From NCBI RefSeq assembly GCF_023347235.1, contig NZ_CP094467.1, forward strand, positions 2,108,001 through 2,172,000: DNA of 64,000 nucleotides, written 5' to 3'. The notes under the pieces are model-generated. The model was given only the letters and a program-made list of their open reading frames with translations, was not told where the DNA came from and made no database searches. Positions 16,309 through 25,796 of this stretch are shown one piece after another. A program made the translations under genes and the position numbers. The DNA is from Faecalibacterium sp. I4-1-79. Its GTDB lineage: Bacteria; Bacillota; Clostridia; Oscillospirales; Ruminococcaceae. Within the stretch, counting starts at the first letter, position 1, and each line of letters starts with the position of its first letter.

Positions 16309-17725
16309 AAAAGCCCACTTTCATTTTGATAAGATATTCCTTTACCAATCCATTATAAGACTTCCGAATACCGTTTGAATCAGTCGGTCGAATATGAACT
16401 CTTTCACAAAGCTTTTCAAGTGCATCATAGTCATAACCTATTCCTTCCACAAATAGAAGCGTCCGGTTGCTTTTCAAATTTTTATACAGATCATATCCGC
16501 TTGCCGCATTCCTTTTTGAGGCATCGCTTGTAGCATACATTGCCAAAAAATACGGAATTGGAATTTTCTGACGTTGAAATTCCCATATAACCATATTTTT
16601 CAAAAAATCTGCCGTTTGCTTTTCAAGCGTCCACCCCTCTACAAAATAACGAAGTTCCGAGTAATTTGAAACAAACCCCTTCGTTTTCCAAACATTCCCA
16701 CTCGAATATTTTGATACATACACTACACGAGATGTAAACGCTCCCAGTCTCAACCGTAGTAATTCTACATCATGATAATCCGAACTGGATGGCTCACTGT
16801 ACAACTTGATCAGTTGCCTTACTCGGCGGCTATATTTTTCTTGCTTTTCCTGTGTAATCCCATACATCAATTTAACTGTATGCTTTTCCGTTGCCTTTTC
16901 TTGCAATAAAAAGTGAAATTCATACCCCAGATAGCTTATTTTTGTAGGATTTTGCGTCAGATTTTTTTCAGATACACAGCAAAACTTCTTCATATTGAAG
17001 GAGGTTTTACATGATTTTTCAGATTTGATTTGCTTATCATAGAATACCTGCTGCAGCAATCGTTCAAAAATCGAAAGGATCTTCGAGCGTTCCCAATTTC
17101 GATTTAAAATCAATATACCATCATCGATATATCGTTCATAATAGATTAGTCCTAATTGAGAAAACTCTTGGCGAACCACACAGTCGAATACAGAAGCTAC
17201 TATTTCTGCCATCGCATTTGACGTGCTTAATCCTGCGTATGCATACTGCGTCTCTTCTACAAATTTTTTTATCAAATCTGCATCTCTTCGAAAAGACAAG
17301 TGGCTTTTCAGGAATTTCTCGTAGATATATGTTGCTGAAAGCGAGTTGAAATAATTTTTGAAATCAAATTTTACAATCGTAAATGCAGACATTTGGGCAA
17401 CCGCCGGAAGGGTATTAAACAGCGTCTTAACCATTTTATTACGATTGGGATAGTGAACACGAAATACTTTATCTAGGAGTTGTTTCAGGCATTGGCAAAT
17501 TATGTTCTCTGGCTCCAACAGGTCTGGATATCGGTAGACTTGACGTGTATGTCCATCTTGCGTAAGAACTAATGATTCCAACCTTGAAAAATCCAAGTCA
17601 TTGTTTTTCAAAGCCTCCTTTGTACGATTCACGGCTTTGTCCAAATCTTCCTGTGTAAAACCTGTTTGATAATTCGAAATTATAATTTTCCTAGCAGCAT
17701 ACTCTATTTCATTTTCAATTTGCAT
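16307..17725 (-). CDS. Defence-type reverse transcriptase, small partner (DRT3 Drt3a/UG3-like)
   Basis: 472 aa if started at the ATG at 17725, which has GAAGGA upstream; a longer form from 17776 lacks a ribosome site. Motif A KFDFKNYFNS (catalytic Asp121), motif B-like GLSTSNAMAEI (165-175) and motif C YIDD (199-202) are intact, so the enzyme should be active. The C-terminal ~200 residues are helical and of unknown fold. No RNase H, maturase or protease domain. It is first in transcription order, followed by the ncRNA region and the larger RT. I infer that it is the partner that copies the ncRNA, by analogy with Drt3a. Confidence 0.8.
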   Translation of the reverse strand: MQIENEIEYAARKIIISNYQTGFTQEDLDKAVNRTKEALKNNDLDFSRLESLVLTQDGHTRQVYRYPDLLEPENIICQCLKQLLDKVFRVHYPNRNKMVKTLFNTLPAVAQMSAFTIVKFDFKNYFNSLSATYIYEKFLKSHLSFRRDADLIKKFVEETQYAYAGLSTSNAMAEIVASVFDCVVRQEFSQLGLIYYERYIDDGILILNRNWERSKILSIFERLLQQVFYDKQIKSEKSCKTSFNMKKFCCVSEKNLTQNPTKISYLGYEFHFLLQEKATEKHTVKLMYGITQEKQEKYSRRVRQLIKLYSEPSSSDYHDVELLRLRLGAFTSRVVYVSKYSSGNVWKTKGFVSNYSELRYFVEGWTLEKQTADFLKNMVIWEFQRQKIPIPYFLAMYATSDASKRNAASGYDLYKNLKSNRTLLFVEGIGYDYDALEKLCERVHIRPTDSNGIRKSYNGLVKEYLIKMKVGF

Positions 17726-17803
17726 AGATAAAACCCATCCTTCAATGTAGCCCAATCTTAACTTATAATTCATCAAACGTAAAACACAGATTGATTTGAT
17801 TTC

Positions 17804-17832
17804 AGTATATCATAGGTCAACAAACAAGTCAT
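17804..17832 (-). promoter_or_regulatory. Promoter candidate of the RT operon
   Basis: ATGACT (17827-17832), 17-nt spacer, TATACT (17804-17809) on the minus strand, about 80 nt before the chosen start. The -35 is weak. The remaining gene-free bases up to 18030 are AT-rich and show nothing else. Confidence 0.4.
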
Positions 17833-18030
17833 CTCTATAATTTTTTAATATCATCTTGTTAAAAATGCATTTCTTTGTTGCTGTGTCTCTCCCATTCATT
17901 CAATAAAATGACTTCACAGAATAAGAATCGTGAATCTTTCCCTACACGATTTTTGCCACTTCTGCAACCAATCTCCAGATTTAATGCAGTACAAACAGTA
18001 TTTAAAAGAAACGCTCTCTAAAAGTAAAAT

Positions 18031-18067
18031 GCCCACAGTAAGCAGGTCACACCTGTTTATCATGGGC
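18031..18067 (-). terminator. Terminator of the coiled-coil gene
   Basis: Nested stems GCCCA/TGGGC and CAGGT/ACCTG (around 18031-18067), followed on the minus strand by ATTTTACTTTT. Confidence 0.5.
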
Positions 18068-18074
18068 TTCGCTG

Positions 18075-18401
18075 TTATTTCAGTTTTGCGAGAATCTCGT
18101 CTGCACTCACGCCTTCGGCAAGCAATTTTTTCAAAACAGATTCTGCTTCAGCCTTTTTCGCGTTTTCTGCAGCCTTAGCATCTGCCTTTACCTTCTTCGC
18201 TTCCAGGGATGCCACTTCTTTTTCGGCCTTCTTCAGAGCAGCCTTCTTCTCTTTCAGGTCAGCCTTCAAAGTGTCAATGTTTGCAGTGGTGGAAGTGATT
18301 TCAGAAGTCAGAGAAGCGGTGGATTCCTTTTTCTCTGCGATTTTGGATGCAAAGTCATTGGTAATCTTGGGGCAGTTCTTGCTTCCTTTGGTTCTGGGCA
18401 T
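18075..18401 (-). CDS. Small coiled-coil protein (108 aa)
   Basis: A highly charged Lys/Ala/Glu-rich helix from about residue 20 to 95, strongly predicted coiled coil, after a basic N-terminus MPRTKGSKNCPK. The end LLAEGVSADEILAKLK looks like a short helical hairpin. No enzyme motif. Possible DNA-binding accessory or phage-like protein. It has its own terminator and a GAGGTAG ribosome site. It lies directly upstream of the RT operon on the same strand, but the terminator argues that it is a separate unit. Confidence 0.6.
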   Translation of the reverse strand: MPRTKGSKNCPKITNDFASKIAEKKESTASLTSEITSTTANIDTLKADLKEKKAALKKAEKEVASLEAKKVKADAKAAENAKKAEAESVLKKLLAEGVSADEILAKLK

Positions 18402-18560
18402 ATTTGCTACCTCGATTCTTTTATATTATTTTTAAAGAAATCACATTTTTTAGAATACATTCATCACTCATATCAATAATTCTATTACTATCTAAACAAC
18501 CAGCTTGCATATTAAACTGTTCAGAAAAAGACTAAGAGCATTCCGCAAACGAAGTACCAC

Positions 18561-18761
18561 TCACTTTATTGCTCCTGCCATAATAGCTCGTTCAAAATCC
18601 TTCAATTTTTTTCGCTCTTCCATGGAATAATCGCCTGGCATCATAGGATTGATAGGCATGGGTACTTTTCCATTTTTTGTTTGCTGAATAGAAAAGCGTG
18701 TTTTTATAGTTCTATCATTGCCGTTGGTTTTTTTCGTTTTTCTACAAGTTCTATAGTTCAT
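18561..18761 (-). CDS. Small basic hypothetical protein (66 aa)
   Basis: Begins MNYRTCRKTKKTNGNDRTIK and contains a proline-rich PMPINPMMPGDYSMEERKK segment. AAGGTGAG lies 5 nt before the ATG. That leader region is a short tandem duplication (AAACTCACCTTAAATAT twice on the plus strand, 18763-18799), which duplicates the ribosome site. Function unknown. Confidence 0.5.
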   Translation of the reverse strand: MNYRTCRKTKKTNGNDRTIKTRFSIQQTKNGKVPMPINPMMPGDYSMEERKKLKDFERAIMAGAIK

Positions 18762-18809
18762 GTAAACTCACCTTAAATATAAACTCACCTTAAATATAAT
18801 CAGTTGCTT

Positions 18810-19955
18810 TTACGAAACGAAATTGCCTGTAAAAGCCTTGGCATAAATCAATTGTAAAAAACCCTGCGGTAGTCCTCCAATTCCTCCGGCTGTTCGATCC
18901 ACCCAGTTTGAATCCAACGTACTCAAAAACGTTGCATATTGTTGTGCCAGAGAAAAAAGCAATTGCGCTGCCGGTTTATCAAAAACTTCCAATCCTTCTT
19001 GTGCATTCTTGCAGTCACAACACAAATAGCCGAAATACTTATATGTTCCGTCAGCCAGTTTAGTTCTAATCGAAACCACTATAGCACAATTATAATATGC
19101 ATCAAAATCTATATGTTCATTCATATAATTTTCACTGTTTTTCTTTGCGTTATTCACAACAAAATGATCTTTTTTTAAACAATGAACAAAATCTCCGTTT
19201 CCATCTATGGTATATTTTTTATTGCCCACCTCTCTTTCATGTTTTTCGAACGTTTCTTTATCTCTGAATGCAGTGTATACAACAATTTTATCGCGGCTGT
19301 CTTTCCTTGCAACATACGGCTTATCAAACAATTTTATCGTTGCTGCAACATCAACTTGTATTCCTTTCGATGCCAAATAAGACTCTTCTATGCGTACTAA
19401 ATAATTCAATAGATTACTTGAATATATTTTATAAACATCATATAGTCCGGCGGCAAACTCATTAAAAGAGTAAACGACCTCTTTCTGAAGCTCCTCTGTA
19501 TCTTTCATTCCACCCTTTTGAAGTGTTTCCAATATATGATATGAACGTTCTGCAATATTAGGGATTCGAGTACAAAATTCATTATATAACTTGCTAACAT
19601 TCTTTTGATTAACACAGATATCTTCAATCTTTTTTCGCACTTCATTTAACTTGGCTTCTTCATCAGTCTGGCTCTTCTTCAAATCATTTTGAAGTTTTGT
19701 GTTTTCATCTTTTAGCTTTTTTATTTCCGATTGAATTTCATCAACCTTTTGGGTCATTCGATAGCGTTCATGAAGAGCCCAGAGCCAAGCGAAAACAGCT
19801 ATCACCTCCGCAACCAGTAATCCAATAAAAATATATACAAACCCGTTAGATTCCGTTCGGAACGCCGAAATCAAAGTGGCCACTATACCTACAACACCAA
19901 CAAGCCATCCCATTTTATCGCCAAATCCTATTTTTTTCCACTCACTCTTTTTCAT
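18810..19955 (-). CDS. Two-TM, coiled-coil protein with GAF-like C-terminal domain
   Basis: 381 aa. Two N-terminal membrane helices (about 15-30 and 42-62, GWLVGVVGIVATLI and FVYIFIGLLVAEVIAVFAWL), a coiled coil of about 45 residues (VDEIQSEIKKLKDENTKL), a helical middle, then an alpha/beta region ending in FGYLCCDCKNAQEGLEVF and LLFSLAQQYATFL, which looks like the last strand and helix of a GAF-type sensor. The ATG at 19955 follows GGAGGGG, which decides the start. It lies in the same AT-rich block as the RT pair, so a role in defence, for instance as a membrane effector, is possible but unproven. Confidence 0.55.
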   Translation of the reverse strand: MKKSEWKKIGFGDKMGWLVGVVGIVATLISAFRTESNGFVYIFIGLLVAEVIAVFAWLWALHERYRMTQKVDEIQSEIKKLKDENTKLQNDLKKSQTDEEAKLNEVRKKIEDICVNQKNVSKLYNEFCTRIPNIAERSYHILETLQKGGMKDTEELQKEVVYSFNEFAAGLYDVYKIYSSNLLNYLVRIEESYLASKGIQVDVAATIKLFDKPYVARKDSRDKIVVYTAFRDKETFEKHEREVGNKKYTIDGNGDFVHCLKKDHFVVNNAKKNSENYMNEHIDFDAYYNCAIVVSIRTKLADGTYKYFGYLCCDCKNAQEGLEVFDKPAAQLLFSLAQQYATFLSTLDSNWVDRTAGGIGGLPQGFLQLIYAKAFTGNFVS

Positions 19956-20189
19956 TTTCCCCTCCACCCATAATATTGGTGTATGTCCATGATTTTGTAG
20001 CTAATAATACAATTATAAGCGCCTTTGCATTCTTAGCCACAGCATCTACACACTGTGTTGCCTGCCGCTCACCACGTAGAGGTATGCAAAGTTTCGAGCA
20101 GCGTAGGTAGCCACGGTCTCCCATGGCTCCAGTATATCACAAGTTCATTTTAAAATCATCATTGTGATGAAAAATATTATCTAATTGCG

Positions 20190-21863
20190 TTACTTCAGAC
20201 ATTCTTCAGCACTCTTGCAAATTTCTGCCTCAACCTTCTCGGCAGCTGCCTTATTCTCCGCGCTGACGGAAATATAGATCTTGAGCTTCGGTTCGGTACC
20301 AGAGGGTCGCACCACGATGGAGCAGTTATCTTCCAGCAGGAACTTGAGCACGTCGGACTTGGGCAGACCATCCAGACCCGGAGCGTAGTCCAGCAGCTTC
20401 ACGACCTGCTTGCCGCCAAACTCCGTGATATCGCCGCGGAATACCTGCATGATGTTCTGCATCTTGGCAAAACCGGCACTGCCGTCGAACTCATAGCTGT
20501 GCAGGGTGTTCAGGCAGTAGCCATAGGTCTTGTACAGTTCGTTCAGCTTGTCCAGCAGGCTGATGCCCTTGGTTGCATAGTAGCTGAACATCTCGCAGAT
20601 CATGTAAGCACCGTCCGCACCATCCTTGTCGCGGACATAAGAGCCGGTCAGATAACCGTAGCTTTCTTCAAAGCCGAACACATAGCTGTCTGCCTTGCCC
20701 TGCTTCTCCAGCTTGCCGATCTGCTCACCGATGAATTTGAAGCCGGTCAGCACGTTGACGGTACGCAGGCCATAATGGGTGGCAATCTGCTCGCCCATGT
20801 CCATGGTGACGATGGTCTTGACCATGACCGGGTCGGCGGGCATCTTGCCGTGCTTTACACGCTGGCTGCAAATATAATCTAGCAACAGCATACCAGTCTG
20901 GTTGCCGGTCAGCAGTTCGTACTCTCCTGTCTTGTTCTTGACGGCGATACCCACACGGTCGCAGTCGGGGTCGGTTGCCAGCAGAAGGTCAGCATTACAC
21001 TTCTTAGCATACTCCATGCCCAACGCCATGGCTTCCTTGATCTCCGGATTGGGGTACGGGCAGGTCGGGAAGTTTCCGTCCGGCTGCTCCTGCTCCTTAA
21101 CCACGGTGATGTTGGTGTAGCCCATCTCTTTTAGGGTGCGGGTCACAGGCTTCAAGCCGGTACCATTCAGCGGGCTGTACACAATGGCCACATTCTTATT
21201 GACTTCTTCGCCAAACAGAACAGACTGGCTCTTGACCTGTTCCACAAATGCGGTGTAGACTTCATCCGGGATGTACTGGATGCTGCTGTTTGCCACACCT
21301 GCCTCAAAATCGCTGGTCTTGACGTCCGCAAAGATGTTCAGCTTCTCGATTTCGGCAAGAATCTCCGCTGCGGCCTCGGTGGTGATCTGACAGCCATCTG
21401 CGCCGTAGACCTTATAGCCGTTGTACTTGCTGGGATTGTGGGAAGCTGTCACCATGACACCGGCAGAGGTATGCAGATAGCGGGTCGCAAAGGACACGGT
21501 AGGAACAGGCATCAGGACAGGCCAGATGTTGACCTTGACGCCATTAGCCGCAAACACCCCAGCGGCGACTTTAGCAAACACATCGCTCTTGATACGGCTG
21601 TCGTAGCCGATTGCCACAGACGGCTCTGCGAAATTCTTTTTCAGGTAATCAGCCAAGCCCTGAGAGGCCTTTGCCACCGTGTAAACGTTCATGCGGTTGG
21701 TGCCCGCACCAATCACACCACGCAGACCGCCTGTACCAAAGGCAAGGTCACGATAGAATGCATCCTCGATTTTGGCGTCATCCAGCGTTTTCAGTTCTGC
21801 CACAACGTCGGCATCTGCGGTGGCATTTGCCAACCAGCGTTCGTATTCTTTCTTGATATCCAT
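20190..21863 (-). CDS. pgcA: Phosphoglucomutase/phosphomannomutase
   Basis: 557 aa phosphohexomutase interconverting hexose 1- and 6-phosphates in the cytosol. Visible: TGGLRG near the N-terminus, the phosphoserine loop TASHNPSKYNGYK, metal loop DPDCDRVG, sugar loop GFEESYGY and phosphate loop RPSGTEPK. The length and GTGGLRG type are those of the large PgcA/PGM2-like group. As the last gene of the GDP-fucose operon it probably supplies mannose-1-phosphate (PMM activity) between ManA and ManC, although it could also make glucose-1-phosphate. Composition is GC-rich again, unlike the RT block before it. Confidence 0.88.
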   Translation of the reverse strand: MDIKKEYERWLANATADADVVAELKTLDDAKIEDAFYRDLAFGTGGLRGVIGAGTNRMNVYTVAKASQGLADYLKKNFAEPSVAIGYDSRIKSDVFAKVAAGVFAANGVKVNIWPVLMPVPTVSFATRYLHTSAGVMVTASHNPSKYNGYKVYGADGCQITTEAAAEILAEIEKLNIFADVKTSDFEAGVANSSIQYIPDEVYTAFVEQVKSQSVLFGEEVNKNVAIVYSPLNGTGLKPVTRTLKEMGYTNITVVKEQEQPDGNFPTCPYPNPEIKEAMALGMEYAKKCNADLLLATDPDCDRVGIAVKNKTGEYELLTGNQTGMLLLDYICSQRVKHGKMPADPVMVKTIVTMDMGEQIATHYGLRTVNVLTGFKFIGEQIGKLEKQGKADSYVFGFEESYGYLTGSYVRDKDGADGAYMICEMFSYYATKGISLLDKLNELYKTYGYCLNTLHSYEFDGSAGFAKMQNIMQVFRGDITEFGGKQVVKLLDYAPGLDGLPKSDVLKFLLEDNCSIVVRPSGTEPKLKIYISVSAENKAAAEKVEAEICKSAEECLK

Positions 21864-21879
21864 TTCCGGTCACCTTTCA

Positions 21880-22419
21880 TTACACTCCGAGCTTTCTTGC
21901 CGTCCAAAGGATTCCATGTGCAGAACTATTGCAGCATATCTCGTTATTCATCACCATCTCAACCGCCCGTTTTAACGGAACAACGAGAACATCCAGCTCT
22001 TCCGTAGGGTCAAGATGCTGTTCGCCAACCTTTCGGCAGTGGTTGGCAAAGTAAATATGCATATAGTTCGTCAACTTCGCCGAGCTTTCTACCGTTGCTC
22101 CGATATACTGCCAGTCGTCCGAAACATATCCAGTTTCTTCCAGAAGCTCTCGTTTGGCAACTGCCAAACCATCTTCGCCTCTCTCAAAGCCTCCTGCAGG
22201 AACTTCAATAAGATCACGGTCAAGGCAATACCGATATTCCTTTTTCAGAACTATATTTCCGGCATCATCCAGTGCCACAATGGCCGCCGCATCGTTGAGT
22301 GAAATGGCATAGAAATCATCAATGTGCTGACCATTCGGCAAGTCCACTGAATCTTTTCTCACCTTGACCCATCGGCTGTCTACAAGCGGTTCAGATTTTA
22401 TTGTCTTCCACTTTTCCAT
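21880..22419 (-). CDS. NUDIX hydrolase (ADP-ribose pyrophosphatase type)
   Basis: 179 aa. A complete Nudix box GGFERGEDGLAVAKRELLEETGY-like pattern (G-x5-E-x7-RE-x2-EE-x-G) binds the metal and cleaves a nucleoside diphosphate bond. The fold start (SRWVKVRKDSVDLPNG) and the final VEMVMNNEIC helix resemble the ADP-ribose pyrophosphatase group; in this operon hydrolysis of a nucleotide sugar is a possible alternative. It sits 3 nt after the manA stop and 16 nt before pgcA, so it is clearly part of the sugar-nucleotide operon. Confidence 0.85.
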   Translation of the reverse strand: MEKWKTIKSEPLVDSRWVKVRKDSVDLPNGQHIDDFYAISLNDAAAIVALDDAGNIVLKKEYRYCLDRDLIEVPAGGFERGEDGLAVAKRELLEETGYVSDDWQYIGATVESSAKLTNYMHIYFANHCRKVGEQHLDPTEELDVLVVPLKRAVEMVMNNEICCNSSAHGILWTARKLGV

Positions 22420-22422
22420 GTA

Positions 22423-23409
22423 TCAGCCTCTTACATCAAGGAACTGTGCCTGCCCATGAATGGTTAGAGTTTCGGAATCTGCCGGAACAAAGATGCAGTC
22501 CCCCTTATAGAACGGAATTGTGCCGTTCTCATGGGAAATCGTACCGCAGCCGTTGACGCAGAGCAGCACCCGGAAGGCAATTTCATCTGCGCGGTAGTGC
22601 ACCTTCTGCCGCCGCTCGGTGTTGACGATCATACGGTACACTTCAAAATACTTGCAGCGGGTCAGCAGCTCAGAGGCAACGCCCTGTCGGTATTTCAGCA
22701 CCCGGAGCGGCTGCTTCGGTTCTGCACTGCCTTTCAGATTTGCTACATCCAATGCTTTGTCGATGTGCAGTTCCCGCTTTTTGCCGTCCTTGCCTACACG
22801 GTCGTAATCATATAGACGGTAGGTCAGGTTGGAGTTTTCCTGAATCTCGGCCACCAGTGCACCGGCTCCGATGGCATGGATAGTACCTGCTTCAATGAAA
22901 AACAGGTCGTCCTTCTTGACCGGAACCCACTGCAAGTCCTTCATCAGGGTTCCTTTGGCGATAGCGTCTCGCATCTGCTGTTCGGTACGCTCCCGCTTCA
23001 GGCCATACACAAGCTTTGCGTCCTTGCTGGCGTCCAGCACATACCACATCTCGGTCTTGCCAAGCTGCCCGTGTTCATACTCCTGCGCATAGGCATCGGT
23101 AGGGTGTACCTGCACCGACAGATCTTTCTTGGCATCGATGAATTTGATAAGAATCGGCAGCGCATTTTCGCCCTTATGGCGCTCGCCCAGATACTCCGGG
23201 TGTGCCCTCAGCACCTCTGCCAGTTCCTGTCCATCAAACGCACCGCCTACCACATAGCTGGGGCCATCGGGGTGGGTGGAGCACTCCCATGTCTCTGCCA
23301 GCGGGGTCAGGTCGATGTTTTTTTCAAATTCATCATTCAAACGACTGCCGCCCCAAAGATAATCCTTGCCGGACGGTCGGAGCAAAAGAGGCTTATTCTT
23401 GTTTTGCAT
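22423..23409 (-). CDS. manA: Mannose-6-phosphate isomerase, class I
   Basis: Interconverts fructose-6-phosphate and mannose-6-phosphate, the entry into GDP-mannose synthesis. 328 aa cupin metalloenzyme: zinc ligands in QVHPTDAYA and KTEMWYVLDA, and EAGTIHAIGAG at the catalytic site. The short, cupin-only form is typical for Firmicutes. ATG 23409 follows GCAGGAGG by 5 nt, which decides the start. It lies 19 nt after manC. Confidence 0.92.
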   Translation of the reverse strand: MQNKNKPLLLRPSGKDYLWGGSRLNDEFEKNIDLTPLAETWECSTHPDGPSYVVGGAFDGQELAEVLRAHPEYLGERHKGENALPILIKFIDAKKDLSVQVHPTDAYAQEYEHGQLGKTEMWYVLDASKDAKLVYGLKRERTEQQMRDAIAKGTLMKDLQWVPVKKDDLFFIEAGTIHAIGAGALVAEIQENSNLTYRLYDYDRVGKDGKKRELHIDKALDVANLKGSAEPKQPLRVLKYRQGVASELLTRCKYFEVYRMIVNTERRQKVHYRADEIAFRVLLCVNGCGTISHENGTIPFYKGDCIFVPADSETLTIHGQAQFLDVRG

Positions 23410-23428
23410 AGCTGCCTCCTGCGGTGGC

Positions 23429-24745
23429 TCAATATTCCAGTTCAAATTTCTGCTTGTCATGGACGTCGATGGCTTCACCCAGCTGCACTTCGATCAGCTT
23501 CAGTTCGGTCTCGGCAATCACAGTATGACGGCAGCCCGCGGACATGGTGATCACATCGCCTGCCTTCACGTTCTGCTCCATACCGTCCACAATGGTCTTG
23601 CCCTTGCCTGCAATGACCGTCCAGACCTCATCGCGGTGCTGATGGCTGTGGTAGTTCATCTGATGGCCTGCATTCAGGGTCACCTTGATAACCATGGACG
23701 CCTTGTCGATATCGATGACCTTAAAGCTGCCCCACGATTTTTCGGCGAACATGACCCGATGGTCGAGCGTGTTGACATAGGGCTTGATGTAACTGGACTG
23801 CTCCTTATCCGAGACCAGAATGCCCTCCGGGCTGGCAGAGACCACCACATCCTTCAGACCCATGCAGAGGATCGGCACATCCAGCTCGTTGACCACATGG
23901 ACGTTCTCGCACTTCTCGTTGAACAGTGCCTCGCCCACCGCGTGGCTGTCCATCGCCTCGGTCAGGGTGTTCCAAGTGCCAAGGTCTTTCCAAGTGCCTG
24001 CGAAGCGCATGACCTCGATCTCCGGCTCGTGCTCCACCACAGCATAGTCGAAGCTGATCTTGTTCAAAGTATCATATTTATTGAACAGGTCATCGTAGTC
24101 CACGAAATCAATGAGTTCATGGGCGCGGTTCAGCACATAGCCCAGCTTGAAGGCGAACACGCCGCCGTTCCAGAGCGCACCCTTTGCAATGTAGTCCTTG
24201 GCCACTTCCTGCGTGGGCTTTTCCTTGAACATGGACACCTTGCTGACCTGCTCTTTGCCAATGGGGATGATATAACCGTATTTCTCGCTGGGGTAGGTCG
24301 GTTCAATGCCCATCAGGACCAGATTTGCGCTGCTGACGGCGGCACGGTCGCCCAGTGCTTTCAACGCCTCAAAGTAGTCATTCTCCACATAGGGGTCTAC
24401 CGGGCAGACGACAACGGATTCTTCCTCACCGACGCCCTGCACGTCCTTCAGGTAGGCCGCTGCCAGAGCGATAGCTGGAAAAGTATCTCGGCGGCAAGGC
24501 TCCACGCTGATGCCCACTTCCTCGCCCAGCTGATTGTGGATAGCCGAAACCTGCGATTTGGAAGTAGCAATGGTGACGGTTGCATCCGCATCGACCGCCT
24601 TGATCTGATGGTAAACACGCTGCACCATGGATTCCAGTTCGCCGTCTTCGCGATGGAAGATCTTGATGAACTGCTTGGAACGGATATCATTGGAAAGCGG
24701 CCACAGACGCTGGCCGGAACCGCCGGACAATAACACCAGATTCAT
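23429..24745 (-). CDS. manC: Mannose-1-phosphate guanylyltransferase
   Basis: Makes GDP-mannose from mannose-1-phosphate and GTP. 438 aa: N-terminal nucleotidyltransferase domain with LLSGGSGQRLWPLS and KQF (pyrophosphorylase signature), and a C-terminal cupin (about 340-438) with MNYHSHQHRDEVWTVIAG. Unlike many proteobacterial AlgA/ManC proteins the cupin is unlikely to supply isomerase activity here, since manA is separate. The start at 24745 follows TAGGAGAAG. It is followed by manA and preceded by fcl. Confidence 0.92.
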   Translation of the reverse strand: MNLVLLSGGSGQRLWPLSNDIRSKQFIKIFHREDGELESMVQRVYHQIKAVDADATVTIATSKSQVSAIHNQLGEEVGISVEPCRRDTFPAIALAAAYLKDVQGVGEEESVVVCPVDPYVENDYFEALKALGDRAAVSSANLVLMGIEPTYPSEKYGYIIPIGKEQVSKVSMFKEKPTQEVAKDYIAKGALWNGGVFAFKLGYVLNRAHELIDFVDYDDLFNKYDTLNKISFDYAVVEHEPEIEVMRFAGTWKDLGTWNTLTEAMDSHAVGEALFNEKCENVHVVNELDVPILCMGLKDVVVSASPEGILVSDKEQSSYIKPYVNTLDHRVMFAEKSWGSFKVIDIDKASMVIKVTLNAGHQMNYHSHQHRDEVWTVIAGKGKTIVDGMEQNVKAGDVITMSAGCRHTVIAETELKLIEVQLGEAIDVHDKQKFELEY

Positions 24746-24818
24746 AATACTTCTCCTATCATTTAACAAAAAAGGCCGTGGCCCTGCACGGACACACGAC
24801 CTTTTCAAATCGTTTATT

Positions 24819-25763
24819 TTAGCGCTCTGCACGCATCGGGTTGTTCAGGAAATCCTCGTAGGACAGGCGCAGGCCATCTTCCAGCTCGGTCTTGTAGGTC
24901 CAGCCCAGATTGGTAGCCTTAGACACGTCCAACAGCTTGCGAGGAGTGCCGTTGGGCTTGGTGGTATCCCACTTGATCTCACCGGTATAGCCCACGACCT
25001 TGGCAACCAGTTCGGTCAGCTCCTTGATAGTCAGTTCCTTGCCGGTGCCAGCATTGACCGTCTCATTGCCGGAGTAGTTGTTCATCAGGAAGACGCACAG
25101 GTTTGCCAGATCGTCCACATACAGGAACTCACGCAGCGGAGAGCCATCGCCCCAGCAGGTAACGCTGGGCAGATTCTGCTCCTTAGCCTCATGGAAACGA
25201 CGGATCAGCGCCGGAACCACATGGCTGTGGGTGGGGTGATAGTTGTCGTTGGGGCCATAGAGGTTAGTGGGCATGACGCTGATGTAGTCGGTGCCGTACT
25301 GACGGTTCAGGAACTCGCAGTACTTCAGACCGGAGATCTTTGCCAGTGCATAGGCCTCGTTGGTTTTTTCCAGCTCGCTGGTCAGCAGGCAATCTTCCTT
25401 CATGGGCTGAGGAGCCATGCGGGGGTAGATGCAGGAGGAGCCGAGGAATTCCAGCTTCTTGCAGCCGTTCTTCCATGCAGAGTGGATGGCGTTCATCTCC
25501 AGCGTCATGTTGTCATACATGAAATCGGCCAGTGCTTCCTGATTGGCCACGATGCCGCCGACCTTGGCAGCAGCAAGGAACACATACTCCGGCTTTTCCT
25601 GTGCGAAGAACTCTTCCACAGCATCCTGACGGGTCAGATCCAGTTCTTTGTGGGTGCGTGTGATGATATTGGTATAGCCCTGACGCTGCAATTCACGAAC
25701 GATTGCAGAGCCCACCATACCGCGATGACCTGCGACATAAATCTTAGCATTCTTTTCCATCAT
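24819..25763 (-). CDS. fcl: GDP-L-fucose synthase
   Basis: Epimerase/reductase that converts GDP-4-keto-6-deoxymannose to GDP-L-fucose using NADPH. 314 aa extended SDR: nucleotide-binding [15 protein letters not shown], catalytic Ser in GSSCIYP and the [10 protein letters not shown] Tyr-Lys pair. Downstream of gmd by 33 nt and upstream of manC, forming the GDP-fucose pathway. The first or second Met (25763 or 25760) can serve; both follow AAGGTAAC. Confidence 0.95.
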   Translation of the reverse strand: MMEKNAKIYVAGHRGMVGSAIVRELQRQGYTNIITRTHKELDLTRQDAVEEFFAQEKPEYVFLAAAKVGGIVANQEALADFMYDNMTLEMNAIHSAWKNGCKKLEFLGSSCIYPRMAPQPMKEDCLLTSELEKTNEAYALAKISGLKYCEFLNRQYGTDYISVMPTNLYGPNDNYHPTHSHVVPALIRRFHEAKEQNLPSVTCWGDGSPLREFLYVDDLANLCVFLMNNYSGNETVNAGTGKELTIKELTELVAKVVGYTGEIKWDTTKPNGTPRKLLDVSKATNLGWTYKTELEDGLRLSYEDFLNNPMRAER

Positions 25764-25796
25764 GATTGTTACCTTCTTTTGATGCTTTTGATGAAA

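Noticed and set aside
14125-17725. Group II intron or diversity-generating retroelement
   Set aside because: No maturase/endonuclease domain, no intron domain V-like hairpin, no template/variable repeat pair or Avd-like gene seen, and two dissimilar RTs are present.
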